This document shows, in pieces, positions 43,149 to 53,078 of a stretch of 64,000 nucleotides of DNA. Origin of the DNA: Coleofasciculus sp040219735 (GTDB lineage Bacteria; Cyanobacteriota; Cyanobacteriia; Cyanobacteriales; Coleofasciculaceae). Positions within the stretch are counted from its first letter, which is position 1; every line of letters begins with the position of its first letter. The notes under the pieces are model-generated. The model was not told the DNA's origin and searched no databases. It saw only the letters and a program-made list of their open reading frames with translations. The translations under genes were made by a program, and so were the position numbers. The stretch is taken from the NCBI GenBank assembly GCA_040219735.1, contig JAVJRX010000144.1; one strand, 5' to 3'.

Positions 43149-45401
43149 CTACTCTGGAGAGAGCATCGATGAATGATGATGCTGTCGCAGCGGAATTTCA
43201 ATCACAAACTCACTGCCTTGCCCCGGTTCAGAATTACACTGAAGATATCCCCCATGTTTTTCCACGACAATCTGATAGCTAATCGATAACCCCAAACCCG
43301 TGCCTTTTCCTACAGGTTTAGTGGTGAAAAACGGATCGAATAGACGTTGACGCACAATCTCAGTCATCCCAGCTCCATTATCCGCAATCCGAACCACCAC
43401 CCATTTATTCACCAACAATGATTTTGCCTGGGATTTAGGACGCTTCACGTCTTTAATGGCGGTCTGAATCACAATCGTGGGATAAGGACTAGAGGATTGT
43501 CCATCAGACAACTGGGCTTGAGCATTTAAGCGTCTCAACTCTTCGAGGGCATCAATGGCATTACTCAGCAGATTCATAAAGACTTGGTTGAGTTGCCCCG
43601 GATAACATTCCACCAAGGGTAAATCCCCGTATTCCTTCACCAATTGCACTTCAACCAGACCGGGCGTCGCTTTGAGCTGATTTTGTAGAATCAACAACGT
43701 ATTATCCAGTCCCTCGTGCAAATCCACCGATTTCATCTCGGCTTGATCCAAGCGGGAGAAATTCCGCAACGACAGCACCAAGTTGCGAATGCGATCGGCA
43801 CCTAGTTTCATGGAGTTTATTAGTTTAGGCAGGTCAGTTTTGACAAACTCCAAGTCAATGTCTTGGGTGGTTTCTTGAATTTCGGGTACAGGCTGGGGAT
43901 AGTGCTGCTCATAGAGTTCCAGCAGCCCCATCACATCCTGAACGTACTGAGAAGCGTAAGCGATATTGCCGTAAATAAAATTAATCGGATTATTAATTTC
44001 GTGAGCCACACCAGCAACCAGTTGTCCCAAAGACGACATTTTTTCAGTCTGAATCAACTGACTTTGATAAGAATGCAGTTGCTGGATCATCCGCTTGAGT
44101 TCGCGGGTTTGTTTTTTTAATTGAGCTTCACTTTGCCGCAGAGCTGTTTCTACCCGCTGGCGTTCGAGAATATCCTGCTGAAGCTGGACATTAGCTTGAG
44201 TGAGCTGTGCTGTGCGCTGTTCAACTTGAATTTTCAATTGATCATGGGACTTTTGCAGGGCTAAGTCCGCTCGCTGGCGCTCCCCAATTTCATGGCGCAG
44301 TCGTTCATTCGTCTGGGCTAATTCAGAGGTTCTTTCCTCCACCGCCTGTTGCAGTAGTTCGATTACTCCATACATTTCCACCGGGTTAAGTACTTGCAGC
44401 AGGCTGGTTTGGGAAACGATTCCCACTAATTCTCCCTGATTTGAGCGCACCACCAACCGTCGCACCCGATGCTGCTGCATTTTTTCGTGGGCTAGCCACA
44501 AGGAATCCGAGGGACACAGACAAAATAGCGGCGTACTCATCACCTCTTGAGCCTTCAGGCGCGATAAATCCAGTTCTAGTGCCTGAAACTGGACAATATC
44601 GCGTTCAGTGACAATTCCCACAGGAATTAGGGACTGAGAATGAAGCATTGGGCATGGACAAACTTGAGTCAAAGGAACAGAACGTCCGGTTTGGCTGAGG
44701 GCGGCTTGTTCCTGATACTGAATTTCTGGAACTCTGAGTTGAGTAATCACCACGCAACTAACCTGATGCTCTGTCATTAGCTGTGCTAACTGTAGCACCG
44801 ATGTGGTCACGGGTACATGAATCACCGCTGTGGTCATGACATCTTGTACACAGCGTAATCGCGTCAGTAGATTCACCGGTTGCAGCGCTTTGCGAATACT
44901 CTCATGAGTCACAATTCCCATAGGTTGCCCTTGCTCATTGACAATCGGCAGGTGACGAATCCGATGCTGGCGTAAGAGTCCCAATGCGGTAAAGATATCG
45001 TGAGACGGTGACGGTTGCAGCGTAATCGCGGGTTGAGTCATGGTTTGGGCAATATTGACTCGGCTTAAGGGAAGACCCGCAGCCGCTAACTTAACGATAT
45101 CGCGCTCGGTGAATATTCCCACCAGTCGCCCTCCCTCCATCACCAATACACAACCCGCCGCCGTATCAGCGATACCAAAAGCTGTATCTTCTTCCTGAGA
45201 TAAACATGAAATTTTTGGGAGATTTCCTAGGCTTTGATTAATGTCAGTCGCTAACGCCTGGGTGGGTAACCGGCAACTGCGAAATCGACTCATGAGCGCC
45301 AAGACATCCCCCAGAGGGGTATCTGGTGCGACGGTCAAAAAATGAGCATCAATTGCTGGTTCTAGCGCTAAGGAATGAAAAGGCAGACCACTCGGCTGCA
45401 T
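43149..45401 (-). CDS. Histidine kinase with tandem CBS domains
   Basis: Protein of about 750 residues from ATG at 45401 (a TTG two codons earlier is possible). Two CBS pairs (four CBS units, about 20-345, with recurring VGIVTERDIV and LPIVNEQGQPMGIVT) should bind adenine nucleotides. A long coiled coil follows (about 350-450), then HisKA with phospho-acceptor His467 in GVAHEINNPINF, and HATPase with N box FMNLLSNAIDAL, G1 DNGAGM and G2 GKGTGLGLS. No membrane segment is seen, so it is cytosolic. It may sense energy or redox state through the CBS units. No response regulator gene adjoins it. Confidence 0.94.
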   Translation of the reverse strand: MQPSGLPFHSLALEPAIDAHFLTVAPDTPLGDVLALMSRFRSCRLPTQALATDINQSLGNLPKISCLSQEEDTAFGIADTAAGCVLVMEGGRLVGIFTERDIVKLAAAGLPLSRVNIAQTMTQPAITLQPSPSHDIFTALGLLRQHRIRHLPIVNEQGQPMGIVTHESIRKALQPVNLLTRLRCVQDVMTTAVIHVPVTTSVLQLAQLMTEHQVSCVVITQLRVPEIQYQEQAALSQTGRSVPLTQVCPCPMLHSQSLIPVGIVTERDIVQFQALELDLSRLKAQEVMSTPLFCLCPSDSLWLAHEKMQQHRVRRLVVRSNQGELVGIVSQTSLLQVLNPVEMYGVIELLQQAVEERTSELAQTNERLRHEIGERQRADLALQKSHDQLKIQVEQRTAQLTQANVQLQQDILERQRVETALRQSEAQLKKQTRELKRMIQQLHSYQSQLIQTEKMSSLGQLVAGVAHEINNPINFIYGNIAYASQYVQDVMGLLELYEQHYPQPVPEIQETTQDIDLEFVKTDLPKLINSMKLGADRIRNLVLSLRNFSRLDQAEMKSVDLHEGLDNTLLILQNQLKATPGLVEVQLVKEYGDLPLVECYPGQLNQVFMNLLSNAIDALEELRRLNAQAQLSDGQSSSPYPTIVIQTAIKDVKRPKSQAKSLLVNKWVVVRIADNGAGMTEIVRQRLFDPFFTTKPVGKGTGLGLSISYQIVVEKHGGYLQCNSEPGQGSEFVIEIPLRQHHHSSMLSPE

Positions 45402-45753
45402 GAGCAATGTCTCTGGGGTGATGATTGGCGTAGTTGGATAGAGTTACGGCGATGGGAAGTGAACACTAACGATTAGACAGAGCTTGACAATTTGGCTTGG
45501 TTATGGTATATGCTGTTTTATAGCTATGGCAGCTATTCGCCTGCCAAGGAGGAGCTTACATTGGGAACTATAGAAATATGAGAGTTGCACCCTAGAAATC
45601 TGTAGAACTTCAATCACTCGGTTTTACAGGCAATTTTACGCTGTGGCTTGACCTGTTGCTGCCTATTTTTTTTAAGGTTGTAATAAATCATTACATTCAC
45701 ACTAACCTCTCCCTGGTATAAATACCAGGGATTTTCAACAGATACTGGATCAA
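45402..45753. other. Intergenic region, speE downstream / CBS-kinase upstream
   Basis: This 352-bp stretch holds the kinase gene promoter (minus strand). It is AT-rich with no frame I trust. A palindrome lies at 45711-45730. Confidence 0.5.
45711..45730 (-). terminator. Palindrome just after speE
   Basis: ccctggtat / ataccaggg, 9-bp stem with a 2-nt loop, 24 bp past the speE stop. It probably marks the end of the speE transcript, although the following T-run is weak. Confidence 0.45.
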
Positions 45754-46710
45754 TCAAGATTGAGACGATTTACCCAATGTTCCCTTGCCAAAGAATTTCG
45801 GTGGTTCATTTAAGGTGTATACCTGAGTGGCAGAAGCGATCGCCTGACGGATATAGGCAGGGGTTTGTAACACTCCTAATAACCCTACGCCGTCGATTAG
45901 GCGCAAGCCCCCGGTTGTGTTTTCTTGCAGGCGTTGGTCAACAGTGGCAGGTAGGGGTTGAGTATCAATGGCTTGGAGAGAGGCGATCACAAATCCCCAC
46001 GGCTCACCGTAGGTGGGGGTGTAGCAACAATAGGAATGTACATTGGGAAAAACGGTGTTTAGGGTGTGAACTAGGCGACCATGGGCTTTGACGGAGACAG
46101 GTCCAACGGGTCCGGCTTGTAGGACTAAAAACCCATCAGGTGTTAAAACTCGCTGGACTTTCTCAAAAAACTCTTTGGTAAAAAGTTTATAGGATGGTCC
46201 TTCTTCAATCGGATCAGACAGATCGGATATGATAATATCCCACTGTTGCTCCAGGTTGTCTAACACCTCTAGAGCATCACCAATCACCAATTGAGTCCGA
46301 GGATCATCAAAGGCATTTTGGTGCATTTCCGGCAGGTGTTGTCGGCAAGCATCCACAACCTCACCATCAATATCCACCATCATCACCCGCTCAACTGTTT
46401 TCCAGCGCAGGATTTCGCGCACCGTTGCTCCTTCACCCCCTCCCAAGACGAGAACATGGCGTGGATTAGGGTGATTGATCATCACAGGCTGAACCAAGGC
46501 TTCATGGTAAATAAACTCATCGCCCGTACAGGACTGCCATTTGCCATCTAAAACTAAGCCTTTGCCATAAGCTCCTGTTTCAACAATATACATCTCCTGA
46601 TAGGCGGTTTTCTTGTAAGCCAAAACCTTGGTAATCCCATGAACATACATATCCCAAGGTGTGATATACTCGCTTATCCACAAATCAGCACCAACATGAC
46701 TGCCAGCCAT
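45754..46710 (-). CDS. speE: Spermidine synthase
   Basis: Aminopropyltransferase of 318 residues with a strong GGAAGGAGG before ATG. It transfers aminopropyl from decarboxylated S-adenosylmethionine to putrescine or a related polyamine. Family features are WISEYITPWDMYVHGI, ALVQPVMINHPNPRHVLVLG, the nucleotide-binding GGGEGATVRE, MVDIDGEVVDAC, IGDALEVL and the catalytic Asp in ISDLSDP. It is slightly longer than usual at the C-terminus. Confidence 0.93.
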   Translation of the reverse strand: MAGSHVGADLWISEYITPWDMYVHGITKVLAYKKTAYQEMYIVETGAYGKGLVLDGKWQSCTGDEFIYHEALVQPVMINHPNPRHVLVLGGGEGATVREILRWKTVERVMMVDIDGEVVDACRQHLPEMHQNAFDDPRTQLVIGDALEVLDNLEQQWDIIISDLSDPIEEGPSYKLFTKEFFEKVQRVLTPDGFLVLQAGPVGPVSVKAHGRLVHTLNTVFPNVHSYCCYTPTYGEPWGFVIASLQAIDTQPLPATVDQRLQENTTGGLRLIDGVGLLGVLQTPAYIRQAIASATQVYTLNEPPKFFGKGTLGKSSQS

Positions 46711-46813
46711 ATAGCCCCCTCCTTCCTAGGTTATACCGATCGTCATTATTGCAGAAATAGCCAACAGACAACAGGTAACGGGAACATCCCAGTTTGACAT
46801 CGTAGCCGATGAT

Positions 46814-47209
46814 CTAAGCTGAATCGAACAAGGTGAGAATTTGGTTAAATAGAGGTTCATGAGCGCGAGTTTGTAAAATGGCGCGAGCTAATTCAATAAA
46901 CTTATGATCTCGTTGGTTGTTATACTCAATCAATTTACTGGCTGGATGAAACGTCAGATCATCAGCTTCTAATTCGTTAGTACTTCCCGTTTGTAAACCC
47001 GAAAACCTCGGTCTCCAGGATATGGATTTACCCCGCAAGGTAAATTGAAACCACTCAATTTGGTCGTGGCGAAGTTCAACCACTACGTCGAAATAAGGCT
47101 CGCCTCCTTGATACCAAACTTTGGTAATTCCCTCTTTCGCTGGGCTTAATATCCCTGGATCGATCTGTCTGAGGGAAGCCCCTAATCGTTTAATTTCATC
47201 TTGATCCAT
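46814..47209 (-). CDS. Conserved-looking hypothetical protein
   Basis: Protein of 131 residues from MDQDEIKRLGASLRQI (a GTG three codons earlier is also possible). It is predicted to be soluble and mixed alpha/beta, with WYQGGEPYFDVVVELRHDQIEWFQFTLRG in the middle (split here by the reader into WYQGGEPYFDVV and ELRHDQIEWFQF) and a helical end. Not recognised. It looks like a genuine gene by composition and codon use and lies upstream of speE on the same strand. Confidence 0.7.
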   Translation of the reverse strand: MDQDEIKRLGASLRQIDPGILSPAKEGITKVWYQGGEPYFDVVVELRHDQIEWFQFTLRGKSISWRPRFSGLQTGSTNELEADDLTFHPASKLIEYNNQRDHKFIELARAILQTRAHEPLFNQILTLFDSA

Positions 47210-47370
47210 CTGCGTCACGAATTTGGGTCTCAGCTCCCTGGTATATCCCCATAAAGGTAAGCTGATCGCTAAAACTATATACTGGATACGCCCATATCGC
47301 CAATGACTCCGGATTTCTAGGTGGAGAGAGGAAATTTGCCGCCACCTATCAAGTGATTGATGTTGAACCT

Positions 47371-50157
47371 TTACGATGCCCTCTGATTCAATCCTTGCTG
47401 GCGTTTGAGGAATAGGATCAGCGCGATCGCTAACAGACCCATGACCATGCCAGGTTCGGACACGCTGACGGAATTAGGATTGTTTGGCTGAGGGAGCTGT
47501 TCTTTTCCGTCTTCCACCTTCCGATCAAAACGATCATTTTCGGCTTCGGCTTTCTTCAGTGCCTCTCGCTGCTCATCATTGACAAGGACAATCATTGATG
47601 AGTAGGGCGTCACCAATTTATAGGTTTTGGCGATCGCATGAATGGCATCCAGTTGAGCCAGATTATTTCCCTGTATCTGTTGACTCAATCCTTTGACGAG
47701 TTGTCTGGCGGCTAATGGCTCAAAACCTTTGTTAGCCGTGGTTTCACTGGGAGTTTTTACCATCGACCAAGCATAGCCATCCACAACACTCACCACCGAT
47801 GGGGCTAATGCTGCCTTTGTTGCCAGTCGCTGCAAGACCTCTGGGAGTTCTGTAGACACACCACCCCCACTATCTTGAATGGCTTTTAACGTCCCATCAT
47901 CATAAGCGGGTGGCAATGCCCCCAGATGCACCATCCATAACGGTGCAGGCATGTCTAGCCCATCTTTACTATCCTCGGATAATTCATAACTCCCCTCATC
48001 CGTTACCAGTAAAATACCATCATAAGGCGTATCACCTTGTAATTGGAGAAACTGTTGCAGCATCTCCCGATATTGGATTGTGCCATAGAACGTGATCTTT
48101 GCCGGATTAAACGTCTGGATATTGTCGATACGCTGAGGTTGTTTCCCCGCAGCAGCCGTAACGTACAAATCGGCATCATTGTTGGCAAAGGTGTTATCCG
48201 CGAAGCCCTGTTGGTTTAACCAATTGAAGGTTTTTATCAGTGATTTAACCTGGGCTGACATACTGCGCGAACTATCCACCACGACAGCAAACCGCTTGCC
48301 TTGGGGTAAGGCGTAATCCTCTTGAGCGAGTGGCTTTGCTGTAATCTGGAAACCCTCTGGGAAATTCACTTGATGGACTTTTGGCTGCTGCTGATCGGTG
48401 GCTCTTAAAAATGGAGGAAGCCACTCATCTTCAGATGTTGCGATCGCGTCTCCATTTCCCAAGCGTTGGGTGTCCTTTGTCCAGAAGATATTCCGTTTTT
48501 CTGCTAATCGAGGCAGCGCCCATCCCTGTGCTTGTCGCATCACGTTATAAGTTAACCATAGATGCATTTGCGTGGGTCGTTCGGTTGAATTTCTTTGTTC
48601 CCGAAATGATAATTTGGGCGGAACTGGGAAGGCTCTGAGGCGATAAAGGCGGGGTCCAACCTGTTCGAGTAACGCTGGATCAACGGGTCGCGATCGTCTC
48701 ACCTGAGAATTGTAAACCTTTTGCGCCGCCCCCCGTGGTGAAACTTTAAATGGGAAACTTTGCGATCGCTTATCGGTGTCCCCAAGCCACAAGCCTGTAA
48801 TTGTGGCGCTTTCGGGTAAAGAAAAGTAGTAGAGTATTTCCTCTACATCATTGGTTTGGTTTTCATACACCTCGTAGAGTTCCACATCCGCCCAATCCCC
48901 GTGTTCGGTAACGCTGACTTGTTGCGATCGCAGCCATACCTTTTTCTGGTTAATATTCAAGACACCTGCCTTTGCCTCGTCTACAATTGCCGTGGATTGC
49001 AAGGCGCGTTGTACTGCCTTGCGCTCAGCTTTTTGGATGGGAGTGTCAAAGAATTCGGCGTAGAGTTTTTCGGCTTTTTCGATATCTGAACGAGAACCGT
49101 TGTACAAAAACGGCGACATCAGTTGGTTATAACTCACTTGTAAAAACAGGCAAAGCGACTCTGGTAAACCAAAGACGCTACGATACATCGTCTGGATATG
49201 GTTATTCTCTTCTATTGGACTGAGATAGCGATAGGATGACAAATAGGCGTTCAGTAGTCCGGTGCGAATCACCTCTGATTGGTCTAGGAGTGCTGTCCTA
49301 GCGCTATCGGTTTGGGCGGGTTGAGCCAGTAACTTAAAGGCTTTTACTTGGGGCTGTGTCGTGAATGAGATAAACAGAATCATCCAGACACTGATTACCG
49401 CAACAGTACCCTGAACCCTGCGTTTTTTGCCATACTGGGAGGCAAACTTGTTTAAGATACGATGCCCGGATTGAACATATAAGGCGGCTAATGCCGAGGG
49501 CATCCCTAGGAATAGGGTAAAGCTAAACCCATAGAGTAGAAGCCCAAGTACTCCCCAAAAGGCGAAAGACAGGTCATCCTGCAAAATCCACCAAAGTTCG
49601 TCTATCCAGTCAAAGGTAAAAAACTGACGTACTAAAACCGCCGCCGCAGGTACGGCATAGAATAGCAGCAACAATCCGGTGAATACACCAACCAACAGCA
49701 TCAAGCTGTGAGCGAACAGTTGTAGCCATGCTAATTTTTGATTCCGTTGAGCATAGCCATACAGCACCTCCAGCAAAAATGCCACCATGCACGCCACTGC
49801 TGTTCCTACAATCAAGGTGCTAGCGGGGGTGAGTTCTCGCAGGAGGAATAGGCGAACTAGGCACAGGGCAAATAGGGGAGCTTCTACGCCATAGAATAGA
49901 CGCATTAGCTCTAAAGGTTGTCGGCGCAAACGCCACCATCCAATCAAGGTACAGACGGTGGGTACGGCAATTAGACCGACCAAGGGGAGGAGGAATTCAG
50001 TTTCAATCTCACCAGAAAATATGGCGACGACCAAATCAACCCCAATCTGGGGCAATATCCCAAAGTATACGACCAGCAAAAAGGTAAGATTCCAGAGCCA
50101 AAAGATAGCATGGCTGCTTGTGTGGAGTAATGTTTTCAGTGTTGTGTTTTTTTTCAT
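47371..50157 (-). CDS. Large VIT-domain integral membrane protein (TIGR02921-like)
   Basis: Protein of about 928 residues from MKKNTTLK. Six to eight membrane helices fill residues 15-275. Then comes a long extracytoplasmic part with a VIT-like domain (VWLRSQQVSVTEHGDWADV, IEE and YFSLPESATITGLWLG), a von Willebrand A-like segment (FAVVVDSSRSMSAQVKSLI, a partial MIDAS-type D-x-S-x-S) and a C-terminal PEP-CTERM-like anchor (VSEPGMVMGLLAIALILFLK then Arg). It matches what I recall of the TIGR02921 family, which occurs in genomes with the exosortase/PEP-CTERM system. Function is unknown. A role in matrix or sorting at the cell surface is inference. Confidence 0.85.
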   Translation of the reverse strand: MKKNTTLKTLLHTSSHAIFWLWNLTFLLVVYFGILPQIGVDLVVAIFSGEIETEFLLPLVGLIAVPTVCTLIGWWRLRRQPLELMRLFYGVEAPLFALCLVRLFLLRELTPASTLIVGTAVACMVAFLLEVLYGYAQRNQKLAWLQLFAHSLMLLVGVFTGLLLLFYAVPAAAVLVRQFFTFDWIDELWWILQDDLSFAFWGVLGLLLYGFSFTLFLGMPSALAALYVQSGHRILNKFASQYGKKRRVQGTVAVISVWMILFISFTTQPQVKAFKLLAQPAQTDSARTALLDQSEVIRTGLLNAYLSSYRYLSPIEENNHIQTMYRSVFGLPESLCLFLQVSYNQLMSPFLYNGSRSDIEKAEKLYAEFFDTPIQKAERKAVQRALQSTAIVDEAKAGVLNINQKKVWLRSQQVSVTEHGDWADVELYEVYENQTNDVEEILYYFSLPESATITGLWLGDTDKRSQSFPFKVSPRGAAQKVYNSQVRRSRPVDPALLEQVGPRLYRLRAFPVPPKLSFREQRNSTERPTQMHLWLTYNVMRQAQGWALPRLAEKRNIFWTKDTQRLGNGDAIATSEDEWLPPFLRATDQQQPKVHQVNFPEGFQITAKPLAQEDYALPQGKRFAVVVDSSRSMSAQVKSLIKTFNWLNQQGFADNTFANNDADLYVTAAAGKQPQRIDNIQTFNPAKITFYGTIQYREMLQQFLQLQGDTPYDGILLVTDEGSYELSEDSKDGLDMPAPLWMVHLGALPPAYDDGTLKAIQDSGGGVSTELPEVLQRLATKAALAPSVVSVVDGYAWSMVKTPSETTANKGFEPLAARQLVKGLSQQIQGNNLAQLDAIHAIAKTYKLVTPYSSMIVLVNDEQREALKKAEAENDRFDRKVEDGKEQLPQPNNPNSVSVSEPGMVMGLLAIALILFLKRQQGLNQRAS

Positions 50158-50249
50158 AAAACCCAATGATATAAGTTAGGATTTTTCCGGAAGACGGGGG
50201 ATTGTTGTTTAACCTTCAAATATATCTGCCATTTTATGCCGAGAAATTC

Positions 50250-51338
50250 ATGACCGTTCAAAAATTAGCATCCCTGCGACTAACTACTGCCGGATTTATG
50301 GGACTATTTTTACATGGCATTATTGTGGCAGCACCAGGGGCGTTTCTGCCCCAATGGACGGCAGCATTTGGCGAAACCGTGAATGTTGGACTTTTTTACA
50401 CGGCGTTTTTGCCTAGTAGTTTAGCTGGACTGGTATTAGCATCGCGGCGAGTCGAACGTCATCCTTGGTTTGCTCTGGCATTTGTTACGGTTATGGTAGC
50501 ATTCGCCCTTATCTCCCTATCCCCTACATTTACCTGGATTGGACTAGCCGCACTCCTGATCGGATTTGGAGACGGAATTCTCAATCTCCAATGCAACAGC
50601 TTAGTTGGCGAACTTCATCCCCAACGGCGAATTGTGCTGCTCAACTGGGCAAATGCTACCTTTGGAGTTGGAGCATTAAGTGCGCCTCTGATGGGAACAT
50701 TTCTCCCTTGGCGATTGGCGTTTGGACTCGTGGCAATTTTGGCGCTGGGTTCCGTTGCTTTAGCCTGGAGAGCGCCCCATGTTTTAAACTATCAACCTAA
50801 GCGCGATCGCATGCCTTGGAAACAGGCTACCCCCTTTCTGGTGGTGATTTTCCTCTATGTCGGGTTAGAGAGTGCGATCGGTACCTGGAGTGGCGCTTAC
50901 TTGAGAAGCTTGGGTGAGAGTGTTGTTTGGAGTGGCACCCTGCTTTCTCTCTATTGGGGAGGATTGACAGTGGGGCGTTTAACGTTGAGCATTTGGGTCA
51001 ATCCCCAACCGATTCGACGATTGCAATGGTTGCTGCTGGCTGGATTAGCCGTGGTGAGCTTGACGAGTGTTTTTCCCTTTGGTATCTTGTTTGCTGTGGC
51101 TGCCTTCCTCTACGGTCCCACCTTTGCCACCGTATTTGCTTTAGTGCAACACAAGTGTGGTCATGTGGCAATAGGCTATCTATTTTACGCTGCCTACCTG
51201 GGCAAAACCTCTGTTCCGGCACTCTTAGGTCAAATCGGTAACCCAGCCTATTTCCCTTACGGGTTTATTGCGCTGGCACTACTTCTGTATGGGATGAGCC
51301 GAAAAATTTCTGTACCCTCACTCACATACAGCGACTAA
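50250..51338 (+). CDS. Major facilitator superfamily transporter
   Basis: Protein of 362 residues from MTVQKLASLRLTTAGF; a TTG 16 codons earlier is also open. About ten to twelve hydrophobic helices are visible, with a central cytoplasmic loop (WRAPHVLNYQPKRDRMPWKQ). The cytoplasmic 2-3 loop motif is only weakly kept (LASRRVERHP). Overall pattern resembles sugar/H+ or small-solute MFS carriers. Substrate unknown. It ends inside the convergent hemW gene (17-bp overlap of stops). Confidence 0.85.
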   Translation: MTVQKLASLRLTTAGFMGLFLHGIIVAAPGAFLPQWTAAFGETVNVGLFYTAFLPSSLAGLVLASRRVERHPWFALAFVTVMVAFALISLSPTFTWIGLAALLIGFGDGILNLQCNSLVGELHPQRRIVLLNWANATFGVGALSAPLMGTFLPWRLAFGLVAILALGSVALAWRAPHVLNYQPKRDRMPWKQATPFLVVIFLYVGLESAIGTWSGAYLRSLGESVVWSGTLLSLYWGGLTVGRLTLSIWVNPQPIRRLQWLLLAGLAVVSLTSVFPFGILFAVAAFLYGPTFATVFALVQHKCGHVAIGYLFYAAYLGKTSVPALLGQIGNPAYFPYGFIALALLLYGMSRKISVPSLTYSD

Positions 51339-52545
51339 ACAAATCAGCCAGAATCTGATTAGAAAACAAAAACCCGTCTGGATCACTTAATCTCAGCCGC
51401 CCAGTCATCGGTAGTTTCTGGGCATTGTGCCAATCCCAGGCTTTTCCATCTCGTTCTACAACTTCTACCCAACCTTGCTGGTAGTAGGGCTGCAAAGTTG
51501 TCCCAATCTGTTCGAGAGTCTTCTCGCCAAACTGCCGCACCAGTGTAGATAGACTCACACCTTCTGCCAAGCGTAGTCCTAGCATTAGAGTTTCTAACAA
51601 AATATCCACGTCCGAGAGTTCTGGACTTTCCCAGATCCCATTCGCTTCAATGAACTGTTGCACCCAAGTATAATACTCTCGCCGAGTGCGGGGGCGAGTA
51701 AACCGCCGCCCCTGGACATAACTCGCCGCCCCCATACCAAACCCATAAAAAGGATGGTTTTCCCAATACACCCGATTATGTCGGCATTGGTGAGTGGGTA
51801 AAGCATAGTTGGATATCTCATAATGTTCATACCCGGCATCAGTGAGGAGCGTCTGGGCAAGGCGGTACATTTGAGCGGTTGTCTCGTCAGTCGGTAAGGG
51901 AGAAATGCCGGGGCTGTACTGTCGTCCAAAGGCGGTGACGGGTTCTATAGTCAGGTCATAGCATGAGATATGGGTAGGGGTAAGCTGAATGGCGGATCTC
52001 AAGGATTCCTGCCACTGTTCTAAGGTTTGAGTGGGCAATCCAGAAATCAAATCTAAACTCCAGTCGGGAACCTCTACTTGGCGGAGCAACTCGACAGCGG
52101 TAAAGATATGATTAAGCTGGTGCGATCGCCCACAAATGCCCAATAGTTCATCTTGAAAGGCTTGAACTCCTAAGCTAACTCGATTCACGCCAGCATCCCG
52201 GTATCCTTTGATCTGGGACAGGTCGAATGTGCCTGGGTCCATTTCCAAGGAAATCTCCGCATCGGTAGCTATGCCAAACTGCTGTGCTAAGGTATCCAGA
52301 ATGCGGCTTAACTGTTGAGTCGATAACAGAGAGGGGGTGCCACCGCCAAAGAAAATGGTTGATAGAGAACAAGTCGAGGCTGGTGTTGTTTGGATTTCCT
52401 GAGTCAATACCTCAACATATTCCTCAATCGTGCCGGACGTGCTACCCGTGGCTTTATCGCCGACTACGGATACAGGAAAGTCACAGTAGTAGCAGCGACG
52501 GCGGCAGAAGGGAATGTGGATGTAGGCAGAACGAGGAATTCCCAT
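51322..52545 (-). CDS. hemW: Radical SAM heme chaperone HemW
   Basis: Protein of 407 residues from MGIPRSAYIHIPFCRRRCYY; 21 more upstream codons are open but not family-like. The radical-SAM cluster motif is CRRRCYYC (C-x3-C-x2-C), followed by FFGGGTPSLL, EMDPGTFD, VNRVSLGVQAFQ, and a C-terminal HemN-like domain. HemW lacks true coproporphyrinogen oxidase activity and acts in heme delivery. The extra Cys near the motif that marks HemN is absent. It overlaps the end of the MFS gene. Confidence 0.94.
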   Translation of the reverse strand: MGIPRSAYIHIPFCRRRCYYCDFPVSVVGDKATGSTSGTIEEYVEVLTQEIQTTPASTCSLSTIFFGGGTPSLLSTQQLSRILDTLAQQFGIATDAEISLEMDPGTFDLSQIKGYRDAGVNRVSLGVQAFQDELLGICGRSHQLNHIFTAVELLRQVEVPDWSLDLISGLPTQTLEQWQESLRSAIQLTPTHISCYDLTIEPVTAFGRQYSPGISPLPTDETTAQMYRLAQTLLTDAGYEHYEISNYALPTHQCRHNRVYWENHPFYGFGMGAASYVQGRRFTRPRTRREYYTWVQQFIEANGIWESPELSDVDILLETLMLGLRLAEGVSLSTLVRQFGEKTLEQIGTTLQPYYQQGWVEVVERDGKAWDWHNAQKLPMTGRLRLSDPDGFLFSNQILADLFSRCM

Positions 52546-52629
52546 CTCTATGACTTTCTCAGATTTGTTTAAAAAATTTAACACATTTTTCCGGAATTCG
52601 GGGAGCAATTCTTAAAGTTTGATTAACAA

Positions 52630-52738
52630 GTCAGTAGGTCAATGGAAATCAACCCAACTCTATCACGTTCTGTAAATACACCTTAAACCCTGACATAAGA
52701 CGTAGCCTGCTTCTTGATGAGCGAGTATGACAAATGAA
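52630..52738 (+). repeat. Dispersed repeat, family 2
   Basis: Runs gtcagtaggtcaatggaaat, cacgttctgtaaatacacc, cctgcttcttgatgagcgag, tatgacaaatgaatt. It matches the minus-strand copy at 27559-27680 in the same order. Confidence 0.7.
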
Positions 52739-52792
52739 TTGTTATTTCAAGATAGTTTTAGAACAAGTCTTGAGCCATCAACTAAAGCAGGG

Positions 52793-52888
52793 CTAAGTAG
52801 GTGGGTAGAAATAAACTCAACTTTATTACGTTATGTAAATTTGTCTCAAATTTTTGCCAATGAAAAATGACGCTCCTGACCGTTCACC
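52793..52888 (+). repeat. Dispersed repeat, family 2 (internally shortened)
   Basis: Runs ctaagtaggtgggtagaaat, tacgttatgtaaatttgtc, then directly tgacgctcctgaccgttcacc. The middle (cttgcttctcaa… gcgagtatgac) seen in the other copies is missing or degenerate. Confidence 0.65.
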
Positions 52889-53078
52889 TTGATTTTGCCG
52901 CCTGCCGAGAACAGTATTCTCTTATACGAATATACGAAAAACTGAAGATTTGAGCTAAGCCGATAGGCATAGGAAAACAAAATGAAGTGAAAGATATAAT
53001 AAATGAGATTAACCTCTATGATTATAAATCTCGAATAGTATTGGAAGATTTGTCAGATAAACCACTTGGATTGGAACC

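Larger units (their letters stand above)
52546..53078. other. Intergenic region with two family 2 repeats
   Basis: This 533-bp stretch between divergent hemW and the PIN/TRAM gene is AT-rich. It holds two family 2 repeats in direct orientation and, after them, about 190 bp that should include the PIN/TRAM promoter. No gene is seen. Confidence 0.6.
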
